Origin: Mimachlamys varia
Lineage: Eukaryota; Mollusca; Bivalvia; Pectinida; Pectinidae
Assembly: GCA_947623455.1 (NCBI GenBank)
Contig: OX392527.1
Coordinates: forward strand, 10,102,001 to 10,166,000
Length of the DNA stretch: 64,000 bases
Direction of reading: 5' to 3'
Shown here: one piece after another, positions 11,156 to 26,100 of the stretch
How the letters are laid out: every line of letters starts with the position of its first letter
How positions within the stretch are numbered: the first letter of the stretch is position 1
Program-made: the position numbers and the translations under genes
Notes under the pieces: generated by a model
The model's input: the letters and a program-made list of their open reading frames with translations, nothing else
Database searches by the model: none
Told to the model about the DNA's origin: nothing

Positions 11156-14100
11156 TTAGTACACTGGTTATCAGAACCTTATAACATAGATGACTGGTTT
11201 TTAGTACACTGGTTATCAGAACCTTATAACATAGATGACTGAGTTTTAGTACACTGGTTATCAGAACCTTATAACATAGATGACTGAGTTTTAGTACACT
11301 GGTTATCAGAACCTTATAACATAGACGACTGGTTTTTAGTACACTGGTTATCAGAACCTTATAACATAGATGACTGAGTTTTAGTACACTGGTTATCAGA
11401 ACCTTATTACATAGATGACTGAGTTTTAGTACACTGGTTATCAGAACCTATTACATAGATGACTGAGTTTTAGTTCACTGGTTATCAGAACCTTATTACA
11501 TAGATGACTGAGTTTTAGTACACTGGTTATCAGAACTTTATAACATAGATGACTGAGTTTTAGTACACTGGTTATCAGAACCTTATTACATAGATGACTG
11601 AGTTTTAGTACACTGGTTATCAGAACCTTATTACATAGATGACTGGTTTTTAGTTCACTGGTTATCAGAACCTTATAACATAGACGACTGGTTTTTAGTT
11701 CACTGGTTATCAGAACCTTATAACATAGATGACTGGTTTTTAGTTCACTGGTTATCAGAACCTTATAACATAGATGACTGGTTTTTAGTTCACTGGTTAT
11801 CAGAACCTTATTACATAGATGACTGGTTTTTAGTTCACTGGTTATCAGAACTTTATAACATAGATGACTGGTTTTTAGTTCACTGGTTATCAGAACCTTA
11901 TAACATAGATGACTGGTTTTTAGTTCACTGGTTATCAGAACCTTATAACATAGATGACTGGTTTTTAGTACACTGGTTATCAGAACCTTATTACATAGAT
12001 GACTGGTTTTTAGTTCACTGGTTATCAGAACTTTATAACATAGATGACTGGTTTTTAGTTCACTGGTTATCAGAACCTTATAACATAGACGACTGGTTTT
12101 TAGTACACTGGTTATCAGAACCTTATAACATAGATGACTGAGTTTTAGTACACTGGTTATCAGAACCTTATTACATAGATGACTGATTTTTAGTACACTG
12201 GTTATCAGAACCTTATAACATAGACGACTGAGTTTTAGTACAATGGTTATCAGAACCTTATAACATAGATGACTGGTTTTTAGTACACTGGTTATCAGAA
12301 CCTTATAACATAGATGACTGAGTTTTAGTACACTGGTTATCAGAACCTTATTACATAGATGACTGAGTTTTAGTACACTGGTTATCAGAACCTTATTACA
12401 TAGATGACTGGTTTTTAGTTCACTGGTTATCAGAACCTTATAACATAGACGACTGGTTTTTAGTTCACTGGTTATCAGAACCTTATAACATAGATGACTG
12501 AGTTTTAGTACACTGGTTATCAGAACCTTATAACATAGATGACTGAGTTTTAGTTCACTGGTTATCAGAACCTTATAACATAGACGACTGGTTTTTAGTT
12601 CATTGTTTATCAGAACCTTATTACATAGATGACTGAGTTTTAGTACACTGGTTATCAGAACCTTATAACATAGATGACTGGTTTTTAGTACACTGGTTAT
12701 CAGAACCTTATAACATAGATGACTGGTTTTTAGTACACTGGTTATCAGAACCTTATAACATAGATGACTGAGTTTTAGTACACTGGTTATCAGAACCTTA
12801 TAACATAGATGACTGAGTTTTAGTACACTGGTTATCAGAACCTTATAACATAGATGACTGAGTTTTAGTTCACTGGTTATCAGAACCTTATAACATAAAC
12901 GACTGGTTTTTAGTACACTGGTTATCAGAACCTTATAACATAGATGACTGAGTTTTAGTTCACTGGTTATCAGAACCTTATAACATAGACGACTGGTTTT
13001 TAGTACACTGGTTATCAGAACCTTATAACATAGATGACTGATTTTTAGTACACTGGTTATCAGAACCTTATAACATAGATGACTGGTTTTAGTACACTGG
13101 TTATCAGAACCTTATAACATAGATGACTGATTTTTAGTACACTGGTTATCAGAACCTTATAACATAGATGACTGAGTTTTAGTACACTGGTTATCAGAAC
13201 CTTATAACATAGATGACTGGTTTTAGTACACTGGTTATCAGAACCTTATAACATAGATGACTGAGTTTTAGTACACTGGTTATCAGAACCTTATAACCTA
13301 GATGACTGAGTTTTAGTACACTGGTTATCAGAACCTAATAACAAAGATGACTGAGTTTTAGTACACTGGTTATCAGAAACTTATTACATAGATGACTGAG
13401 TTTTAGTACACTGGTTATCAGAACCTTATAACATAGATGACGAGTTTTAGTACACTGGTTATCAGAACCTTATTACATAGATGACTGAGTTTTAGTACAC
13501 TGGTTATCAGAACCTTATTACATAGATGACTGAGTTTTAGTTCACTGGTTATCAGAACCTAATAACATAGATGACTGAGTTTTAGTACACTGGTTATCAG
13601 AACCTTATAACATAGACGACTGGTTTTTAGTTCACTGGTTATCAGAACCTTATAACATAGACGACTGGTTTTTAGTTCACTGGTTATCAGAACCTTATAA
13701 CATAGATGACTGAGTTTTAGTACACTGGTTATCAGAACCTTATAACATAGACGACTGGTTTTTAGTTCACTGGTTATCAGAACCTTATAACATAGACGAC
13801 TGGTTTTTAGTTCACTGGTTATCAGAACCTTATAACATAGATGACTGAGTTTTAGTTCACTGGTTATCAGAACCTTATAACATAGACGACTGGTTTTTAG
13901 TTCACTGGTTATCAGAACCTTATAACATAGACGACTGGTTTTTAGTTCACTGGTTATCAGAACCTTATAACATAGACGACGGAGTTTTAGTACACTGGTT
14001 ATCAGAACCTTATTACATAGATGACTGAGTTTCAGTACACTGGTTATCAGAACCTTAAAACATAGATGACGAGTTTTAGTACACTGGTTATCAGAACCTT

Positions 14101-17100
14101 GTAACATAGATGACTGAGTTTTAGTACACTGGTTATCAGAACCTTATAACATAGATGACTGAGTTTTAGTACACTGGTTATCAGAACCTTATTACATAGA
14201 TGACTGAGTTTTAGTTCACTAGTTATCAGAACCTTATTACATAGATGACTGAGTTTTAGTACACTGGTTATCAGAACTTTATAACATAGATGACTGAGTT
14301 TTAGTTCACTGGTTATCAGAACCTTATAACATAGATGACTGATTTTTAGTACACTGGTTATCAGAACCTTATAACATAGATGACTGAGTTTTAGTACACA
14401 GGTTATCAGAACATTATAACATAGATGACTGAGTTTTAGTTCACTGGTTATCAGAACCTTATAACATAGATGACTGATTTTTAGTACACTGGTTATCAGA
14501 ACCTTATAACATAGATGACTGAGTTTTAGTTCACTGGTTATCAGAACCTTATAACATAGATGACTGAGTTTTAGTACACTGGTTATCAGAACCTTATAAC
14601 ATTGATGACTGGTTTTTAGTACACTGGTTATCAGAACCTTATAACATAGATGACTGAGTTTTAGTACACTGGTTATCAGAACCTTATAACATAGATGACT
14701 GAGTTTTAGTTCACTGGTTATCAGAACCTTATAACATAGATGACTGAGTTTTAGTACACTGGTTATCAGAACCTTATAACATAGATGACTGAGTTTTAGT
14801 ACACTGGTTATCAGAACCTTATAACATAGATGACTGAGTTTTAGTTCACTGGTTATCAGAACCTTATAACATAGATGACTGAGTTTTAGTTCACTGGTTA
14901 TCAGAACCTTATAACATAAACGACTGGTTTTTAGTACACTGGTTATCAGAACCTTATAACATAGATGACTGAGTTTTAGTTCACTGGTTATCAGAACCTT
15001 ATAACATAGACGACTGGTTTTTAGTACACTGGTTATCAGAACCTTATAACATAGATGACTGATTTTTAGTACACTGGTTATCAGAACCTTATAACATAGA
15101 TGACTGGTTTTAGTACACTGGTTATCAGAACCTTATAACATAGATGACTGATTTTTAGTACACTGGTTATCAGAACCTTATAACATAGATGACTGAGTTT
15201 TAGTACACTGGTTATCAGAACCTTATAACATAGATGACTGGTTTTAGTACACTGGTTATCAGAACCTTATAACATAGATGACTGAGTTTTAGTACACTGG
15301 TTATCAGAACCTTATAACCTAGATGACTGAGTTTTAGTACACTGGTTATCAGAACCTAATAACAAAGATGACTGAGTTTTAGTACACTGGTTATCAGAAA
15401 CTTATTACATAGATGACTGAGTTTTAGTACACTGGTTATCAGAACCTTATAACATAGATGACGAGTTTTAGTACACTGGTTATCAGAACCTTATTACATA
15501 GATGACTGAGTTTTAGTACACTGGTTATCAGAACCTTATTACATAGATGACTGAGTTTTAGTTCACTGGTTATCAGAACCTAATAACATAGATGACTGAG
15601 TTTTAGTACACTGGTTATCAGAACCTTATAACATAGACGACTGGTTTTTAGTTCACTGGTTATCAGAACCTTATAACATAGACGACTGGTTTTTAGTTCA
15701 CTGGTTATCAGAACCTTATAACATAGATGACTGGTTTTTAGTACACTGGTTATCAGAACCTTATAACATAGACGACTGGTTTTTAGTTCACTGGTTATCA
15801 GAACCTTATAACATAGATGACTGAGTTTTAGTACACAGGTTATCAGAACCTTATAACATAGATGACTGAGTTTTAGTTCACTGGTTATCAGAACCTTATA
15901 ACATAGACGACTGGTTTTTAGTTCACTGGTTATCAGAACCTTATAACATAGATGACTGAGTTTTAGTTCACTGGTTATCAGAACCTTATAACATAGACGA
16001 CTGGTTTTTAGTTCACTGGTTATCAGAACCTTATAACATAGACGACTGGTTTTTAGTTCACTGGTTATCAGAACCTTATAACATAGACGACGGAGTTTTA
16101 GTACACTGGTTATCAGAACCTTATTACATAGATGACTGAGTTTTAGTACACTGGTTATCAGAACCTTAAAACATAGATGACGAGTTTTAGTACACTGGTT
16201 ATCAGAACCTTGTAACATAGATGACTGAGTTTTAGTACACTGGTTATCAGAACCTTATAACATAGATGACTGAGTTTTAGTACACTGGTTATCAGAACCT
16301 TATTACATAGATGACTGAGTTTTAGTTCACTAGTTATCAGAACCTTATTACATAGATGACTGAGTTTTAGTACACTGGTTATCAGAACTTTATAACATAG
16401 ATGACTGAGTTTTAGTTCACTGGTTATCAGAACCTTATAACATAGATGACTGATTTTTAGTACACTGGTTATCAGAACCTTATAACATAGATGACTGAGT
16501 TTTAGTACACAGGTTATCAGAACTTTATAACATAGATGACTGAGTTTTAGTTCACTGGTTATCAGAACCTTATAACATAGATGACTGATTTTAAGTACAC
16601 TGGTTATCAGAACCTTATAACATAGATGACTGAGTTTTAGTTCACTGGTTATCAGAACCTTATAACATAGATGACTGAGTTTTAGTACACTGGTTATCAG
16701 AACCTTATAACATTGATGACTGGTTTTTAGTACACTGGTTATCAGAACCTTATAACATAGATGACTGAGTTTTAGTACACTGGTTATCAGAACCTTATAA
16801 CATAGATGACTGAGTTTTAGTTCACTGGTTATCAGAACCTTATAACATAGATGACTGAGTTTTAGTACACTGGTTATCAGAACCTTATAACCTAGATGAC
16901 TGAGTTTTAGTTCACTGGTTATCAGAACCTTATAACATAGATGACTGAGTTTTAGTACACTGGTTATCAGAACCTTATAACATAGGTGACTGAGTTTTAG
17001 TTCACTGGTTATCAGAACCTTATAACATAGATGACTGAGTTTTAGTACACTGGTTATCAGAACCTTATAACATAGGTGACTGAGTTTTAGTACACTGGTT

Positions 17101-20100
17101 ATCAGAACCTTATAACAAAGATGACTGAGTTTTAGTACACTGGTTATCAGAACCTTATAACATAGGTGACTGAGTTTTAGTAAACTGGTTATCAGAACCT
17201 TATAACATAGATGACTGAGTTTTAGTTCACTGGTTATCAGAACCTTATAACATAGATGACTGAGTTTTCGTACACTGGTTATCAGAACTTTATAACATAG
17301 ACGACTGGTTTTTAGTACACTGGTTATCAGAACCTTATAACATAGACGACTGGTTTTTAGTACACTGGTTATCAGAACCTTATAACATAGATGACTGGTT
17401 TTTAGTTCACTGGTTATCAGAACCTTATAACATAGATGACTGAGTTTTAGTACACTGGTTATCAGAACCTTATAACATAGATGACTGAGTTTTAGTACAC
17501 TGGTTATCAGAACCTTATAACATAGATGACTAAGTTTTAGTACACTGGTTATCAGAACCTTATTACATAGATGACTGGTTTTTAGTACACTGGTTATCAG
17601 AACCTTATAACATAGATGACTGAGTTTTAGTACACTGGTTATCAGAACCTTATTACATAGATGACTGGTTTTTAGTACACTGGTTATCAGAACCTTATAA
17701 CATAGATGACTGAGTTTTTGTACACTGGTTATCAGAACCTTATAACATAGATGACTGAGTTTTAGTACACTGGTTATCAGAACCTTATAACATAGATGAC
17801 TGAGTTTTAGTTCACTGGTTATCAGAACCTTATTACATAGATGACTGGTTTTTAGTACACTGGTTATCAGAACCTTATAACATAGACGACTGGTTTTTAG
17901 TACACTGGTTATCAGAATCTTATAACATAGATGACTGAGTTTTAGTACACTGGTTATTAGAACCTTATAACGTAGATGACTGAGTTTTAGTACACTGGTT
18001 ATCAGAACCTTATTACATAGATGACTGGTTTTTAGTACACTGGTTATCAGAACCTTATAACATAGATGACGAGTTTTTAGTACACTGGTTATCAGAACCT
18101 TATAACATAGATGACTGAGTTTTAGTACATTGGTTATCAGAACTTTATAACATAGATGACTGAGTTTTAGTACACTGGTTATCAGAACCTTATAACATAG
18201 ATGACTGAGTTTTTAGTACACTGGTTATCAGAACCTTATTACATAGATGACTGAGTTTTAGTACACTGGTTATCAGAACCTTATAACATAGATGACTGAG
18301 TTTTAGTACACTGGTTATCAGAACCTTATTACATAGATGACTGAGTTTTAGTACACTGGTTATCAGAACCTTATAACATAGACGACTGGTTTTTAGTACA
18401 CTGGTTATCAGAACCTTATAACATAGATGACTGAGTTTTAGTACACTGGTTATCAGAACCTTATAACATAGATGACTGAGTTTTAGTACACTGGTTATCA
18501 GAACCTTATAACATAGACGACTGGTTTTTAGTTCACTGGTTATCAGAACCTTATAACATAGACGACTGGTTTTTAGTTCACTGGTTATCAGAACCTTATA
18601 ACATAGATGACTGAGTTTCAGTACACTGGTTATCAGAACCTTATAACATAGATGACTGAGTTTTAGTTCACTGGTTATCAGAACCTTATAACATGGACGA
18701 CTGGTTTTTAGTTCACTGGTTATCAGAACCTTATAACATAGATGACTGAGTTTCAGTACACTGGTTATCAGAACCTTATAACATAGACGACGGAGTTTTA
18801 GTACACTGGTTATCAGAACCTTATTACATAGATGACTGAGTTTCAGTACACTGGTTATCAGAACCTTAAAACATAGATGACGAGTTTTAGTACACTGGTT
18901 ATCAGAACCTTGTAACATAGATGACTGAGTTTTAGTACACTGGTTATCAGAACCTTATTACATAGATGACTGAGTTTTAGTACACTGGTTATCAGAACCT
19001 TATTACATAGATGACTGAGTTTTAGTTCACTAGTTATCAGAACCTTATTACATAGATGACTGAGTTTTAGTACACTGGTTATCAGAACTTTATAACATAG
19101 ATGACTGAGTTTTAGTTCACTGGTTATCAGAACCTTATAACATAGATGACTGATTTTTAGTACACTGGTTATCAGAACCTTATAACATAGATGACTGAGT
19201 TTTAGTACACAGGTTATCAGAACATTATAACATAGATGACTGAGTTTTAGTTCACTGGTTATCAGAACCTTATAACATAGATGACTGATTTTTAGTACAC
19301 TGGTTATCAGAACCTTATAACATAGATGACTGAGTTTTAGTTCACTGGTTATCAGAACCTTATAACATAGATGACTGAGTTTTAGTACACTGGTTATCAG
19401 AACCTTATAACATTGATGACTGGTTTTTAGTACACTGGTTATCAGAACCTTATAACATAGATGACTGAGTTTTAGTACACTGGTTATCAGAACCTTATAA
19501 CATAGATGACTGAGTTTTAGTTCACTGGTTATCAGAACCTTATAACATAGATGACTGAGTTTTAGTACACTGGTTATCAGAACCTTATAACATAGATGAC
19601 TGAGTTTTAGTACACTGGTTATCAGAACCTTATAACATAGATGACTGAGTTTTAGTTCACTGGTTATCAGAACCTTATAACATAGATGACTGAGTTTTAG
19701 TTCACTGGTTATCAGAACCTTATAACATAAACGACTGGTTTTTAGTACACTGGTTATCAGAACCTTATAACATAGATGACTGAGTTTTAGTTCACTGGTT
19801 ATCAGAACCTTATAACATAGACGACTGGTTTTTAGTACACTGGTTATCAGAACCTTATAACATAGATGACTGATTTTTAGTACACTGGTTATCAGAACCT
19901 TATAACATAGATGACTGGTTTTAGTACACTGGTTATCAGAACCTTATAACATAGATGACTGATTTTTAGTACACTGGTTATCAGAACCTTATAACATAGA
20001 TGACTGAGTTTTAGTACACTGGTTATCAGAACCTTATAACATAGATGACTGGTTTTAGTACACTGGTTATCAGAACCTTATAACATAGATGACTGAGTTT

Positions 20101-23100
20101 TAGTACACTGGTTATCAGAACCTTATAACCTAGATGACTGAGTTTTAGTACACTGGTTATCAGAACCTAATAACAAAGATGACTGAGTTTTAGTACACTG
20201 GTTATCAGAAACTTATTACATAGATGACTGAGTTTTAGTACACTGGTTATCAGAACCTTATAACATAGATGACGAGTTTTAGTACACTGGTTATCAGAAC
20301 CTTATTACATAGATGACTGAGTTTTAGTACACTGGTTATCAGAACCTTATTACATAGATGACTGAGTTTTAGTTCACTGGTTATCAGAACCTTATAACAT
20401 AGATGACTGAGTTTTAGTACACTGGTTATCAGAACCTTATAACATAGACGACTGGTTTTTAGTTCACTGGTTATCAGAACCTTATAACATAGACGACTGG
20501 TTTTTAGTTCACTGGTTATCAGAACCTTATAACATAGATGACTGGTTTTTAGTTCACTGGTTATCAGAACCTTATAACATAGACGACTGGTTTTTAGTTC
20601 ACTGGTTATCAGAACCTTATAACATAGATGACTGAGTTTTAGTACACTGGTTATCAGAACCTTATAACATAGATGACTGGTTTTTAGTACACTGGTTATC
20701 AGAACCTTATAACATAGATGACTGGTTTTTAGTTCACTGGTTATCAGAACCTTATAACATAGACGACTGGTTTTTAGTTCACTGGTTATCAGAACCTTAT
20801 AACATAGACGACTGGTTTTTAGTACACTGGTTATCAGAACCTTGTAACATAGATGACTGAGTTTTAGTACACTGGTTATCAGAACCTTATTACATAGATG
20901 ACTGAGTTTTAGTACACTGGTTATCAGAACCTTATTACATAGATGACTGAGTTTTAGTACACTGGTTATCAGAACCTTATTACATAGATGACTGAGTTTT
21001 AGTACACTGGTTATCAGAACCTTGTAACATAGATGACTGAGTTTTAGTACACTGGTTATCAGAACCTTATTACATAGATGACTGAGTTTTAGTACACTGG
21101 TTATCAGAACCTTATAACATAGACGACGGAGTTTTAGTACACTGGTTATCAGAACCTTATAACATAGATGACGAGTTTTAGTACACTGGTTATCAGAACC
21201 TTATTACATAGACGACTGGTTTTTAGTACACTGGTTATCAGAATCTTATAACATAGATGACTGAGTTTTAGTACACTGGTTATTAGAACCTTATAACGTA
21301 GATGACTGAGTTTTAGTACACAGGTTATCAGAACTTTATAACATAGATGACTGAGTTTTAGTTCACTGGTTATCAGAACCTTATAACATAGATGACTGAT
21401 TTTAAGTACACTGGTTATCAGAACCTTATAACATAGATGACTGAGTTTTAGTTCACTGGTTATCAGAACCTTATAACATAGATGACTGAGTTTTAGTACA
21501 CTGGTTATCAGAACCTTATAACATTGATGACTGGTTTTTAGTACACTGGTTATCAGAACCTTATAACATAGATGACTGAGTTTTAGTACACTGGTTATCA
21601 GAACCTTATAACATAGATGACTGAGTTTTAGTTCACTGGTTATCAGAACCTTATAACATAGATGACTGAGTTTTAGTACACTGGTTATCAGAACCTTATA
21701 ACCTAGATGACTGAGTTTTAGTTCACTGGTTATCAGAACCTTATAACATAGATGACTGAGTTTTAGTACACTGGTTATCAGAACCTTATAACATAGGTGA
21801 CTGAGTTTTAGTTCACTGGTTATCAGAACCTTATAACATAGATGACTGAGTTTTAGTACACTGGTTATCAGAACCTTATAACATAGGTGACTGAGTTTTA
21901 GTACACTGGTTATCAGAACCTTATAACATAGATGACTGAGTTTTAGTACACTGGTTATCAGAACCTTATAACATAGGTGACTGAGTTTTAGTAAACTGGT
22001 TATCAGAACCTTATAACATAGATGACTGAGTTTTAGTTCACTGGTTATCAGAACCTTATAACATAGATGACTGAGTTTTCGTACACTGGTTATCAGAACT
22101 TTATAACATAGACGACTGGTTTTTAGTACACTGGTTATCAGAACCTTATAACATAGACGACTGGTTTTTAGTACACTGGTTATCAGAACCTTATAACATA
22201 GATGACTGGTTTTTAGTTCACTGGTTATCAGAACCTTATAACATAGATGACTGAGTTTTAGTACACTGGTTATCAGAACCTTATAACATAGATGACTGAG
22301 TTTTAGTACACTGGTTATCAGAACCTTATAACATAGATGACTAAGTTTTAGTACACTGGTTATCAGAACCTTATTACATAGATGACTGGTTTTTAGTACA
22401 CTGGTTATCAGAACCTTATAACATAGATGACTGAGTTTTAGTACACTGGTTATCAGAACCTTATTACATAGATGACTGGTTTTTAGTACACTGGTTATCA
22501 GAACCTTATAACATAGATGACTGAGTTTTTGTACACTGGTTATCAGAACCTTATAACATAGATGACTGAGTTTTAGTACACTGGTTATCAGAACCTTATA
22601 ACATAGATGACTGAGTTTTAGTTCACTGGTTATCAGAACCTTATTACATAGATGACTGGTTTTTAGTACACTGGTTATCAGAATCTTATAACATAGATGA
22701 CTGAGTTTTAGTACACTGGTTATTAGAACCTTATAACGTAGATGACTGAGTTTTAGTACACTGGTTATCAGAACCTTATTACATAGATGACTGGTTTTTA
22801 GTACACTGGTTATCAGAACCTTATAACATAGATGACGAGTTTTTAGTACACTGGTTATCAGAACCTTATAACATAGATGACTGAGTTTTAGTACATTGGT
22901 TATCAGAACTTTATAACATAGATGACTGAGTTTTAGTACACTGGTTATCAGAACCTTATAACATAGATGACTGAGTTTTTAGTACACTGGTTATCAGAAC
23001 CTTATTACATAGATGACTGAGTTTTAGTACACTGGTTATCAGAACCTTATAACATAGATGACTGAGTTTTAGTACACTGGTTATCAGAACCTTATTACAT

Positions 23101-26100
23101 AGATGACTGAGTTTTAGTACACTGGTTATCAGAACCTTATAACATAGATGACTGGTTTTTAGTTCACTGGTTATCAGAACCTTATAACATAGACGACGGA
23201 GTTTTAGTACACTGGTTATCAGAACCTTATTACATAGATGACTGAGTTTCAGTACACTGGTTATCAGAACCTTAAAACATAGATGACGAGTTTTAGTACA
23301 CTGGTTATCAGAACCTTGTAACATAGATGACTGAGTTTTAGTACACTGGTTATCAGAACCTTATAACATAGATGACTGAGTTTTAGTACACTGGTTATCA
23401 GAACCTTATTACATAGATGACTGAGTTTTAGTTCACTAGTTATCAGAACCTTATTACATAGATGACTGAGTTTTAGTACACTGGTTATCAGAACTTTATA
23501 ACATAGATGACTGAGTTTTAGTTCACTGGTTATCAGAACCTTATAACATAGATGACTGATTTTTAGTACACTGGTTATCAGAACCTTATAACATAGATGA
23601 CTGAGTTTTAGTACACAGGTTATCAGAACATTATAACATAGATGACTGAGTTTTAGTTCACTGGTTATCAGAACCTTATAACATAGATGACTGATTTTTA
23701 GTACACTGGTTATCAGAACCTTATAACATAGATGACTGAGTTTTAGTTCACTGGTTATCAGAACCTTATAACATAGATGACTGAGTTTTAGTACACTGGT
23801 TATCAGAACCTTATAACATTGATGACTGGTTTTTAGTACACTGGTTATCAGAACCTTATAACATAGATGACTGAGTTTTAGTACACTGGTTATCAGAACC
23901 TTATAACATAGATGACTGAGTTTTAGTTCACTGGTTATCAGAACCTTATAACATAGATGACTGAGTTTTAGTACACTGGTTATCAGAACCTTATAACATA
24001 GATGACTGAGTTTTAGTACACTGGTTATCAGAACCTTATAACATAGATGACTGAGTTTTAGTTCACTGGTTATCAGAACCTTATAACATAGATGACTGAG
24101 TTTTAGTTCACTGGTTATCAGAACCTTATAACATAAACGACTGGTTTTTAGTACACTGGTTATCAGAACCTTATAACATAGATGACTGAGTTTTAGTTCA
24201 CTGGTTATCAGAACCTTATAACATAGACGACTGGTTTTTAGTACACTGGTTATCAGAACCTTATAACATAGATGACTGATTTTTAGTACACTGGTTATCA
24301 GAACCTTATAACATAGATGACTGGTTTTAGTACACTGGTTATCAGAACCTTATAACATAGATGACTGATTTTTAGTACACTGGTTATCAGAACCTTATAA
24401 CATAGATGACTGAGTTTTAGTACACTGGTTATCAGAACCTTATAACATAGATGACTGGTTTTAGTACACTGGTTATCAGAACCTTATAACATAGATGACT
24501 GAGTTTTAGTACACTGGTTATCAGAACCTTATAACCTAGATGACTGAGTTTTAGTACACTGGTTATCAGAACCTAATAACAAAGATGACTGAGTTTTAGT
24601 ACACTGGTTATCAGAAACTTATTACATAGATGACTGAGTTTTAGTACACTGGTTATCAGAACCTTATAACATAGATGACGAGTTTTAGTACACTGGTTAT
24701 CAGAACCTTATTACATAGATGACTGAGTTTTAGTACACTGGTTATCAGAACCTTATTACATAGATGACTGAGTTTTAGTTCACTGGTTATCAGAACCTTA
24801 TAACATAGATGACTGAGTTTTAGTACACTGGTTATCAGAACCTTATAACATAGACGACTGGTTTTTAGTTCACTGGTTATCAGAACCTTATAACATAGAC
24901 GACTGGTTTTTAGTTCACTGGTTATCAGAACCTTATAACATAGATGACTGGTTTTTAGTTCACTGGTTATCAGAACCTTATAACATAGACGACTGGTTTT
25001 TAGTTCACTGGTTATCAGAACCTTATAACATAGACGACTGGTTTTTAGTTCACTGGTTATCAGAACCTTATAACATAGATGACTGGTTTTTAGTTCACTG
25101 GTTATCAGAACCTTATAACATAGACGACTGGTTTTTAGTACACTGGTTATCAGAACCTTATAACATAGACGACTGAGTTTTAGTACACTGGTTATCAGAA
25201 CCTTATAACATAGATGACTGAGTTTTAGTACACTGGTTATCAGAACCTTATAACATAGATGACGAGTTTTAGTACACTGGTTATCAGAACCTTATTACAT
25301 AGACGACTGGTTTTTAGTACACTGGTTATCAGAATCTTATAACATAGATGACTGAGTTTTAGTACACTGGTTATTAGAACCTTATAACGTAGATGACTGA
25401 GTTTTAGTACACTGGTTATCAGAACCTTATTACATAGATGACTGGTTTTTAGTACACTGGTTATCAGAACCTTATAACATAGATGACGAGTTTTTAGTAC
25501 ACTGGTTATCAGAACCTTATAACATAGATGACTGAGTTTTAGTACATTGGTTATCAGAACTTTATAACATAGATGACTGAGTTTTAGTACACTGGTTATC
25601 AGAACCTTATAACATAGATGACTGAGTTTTTAGTACACTGGTTATCAGAACCTTATTACATAGATGACTGAGTTTTAGTACACTGGTTATCAGAACCTTA
25701 TAACATAGATGACTGAGTTTTAGTACACTGGTTATCAGAACCTTATTACATAGATGACTGAGTTTTAGTACACTGGTTATCAGAACCTTATAACATAGAC
25801 GACTGGTTTTTAGTTCACTGGTTATCAGAACCTTATAACATAGACGACTGGTTTTTAGTTCACTGGTTATCAGAACCTTATAACATAGACGACGGAGTTT
25901 TAGTACACTGGTTATCAGAACCTTATTACATAGATGACTGAGTTTCAGTACACTGGTTATCAGAACCTTAAAACATAGATGACGAGTTTTAGTACACTGG
26001 TTATCAGAACCTTGTAACATAGATGACTGAGTTTTAGTACACTGGTTATCAGAACCTTATAACATAGATGACTGAGTTTTAGTACACTGGTTATCAGAAC

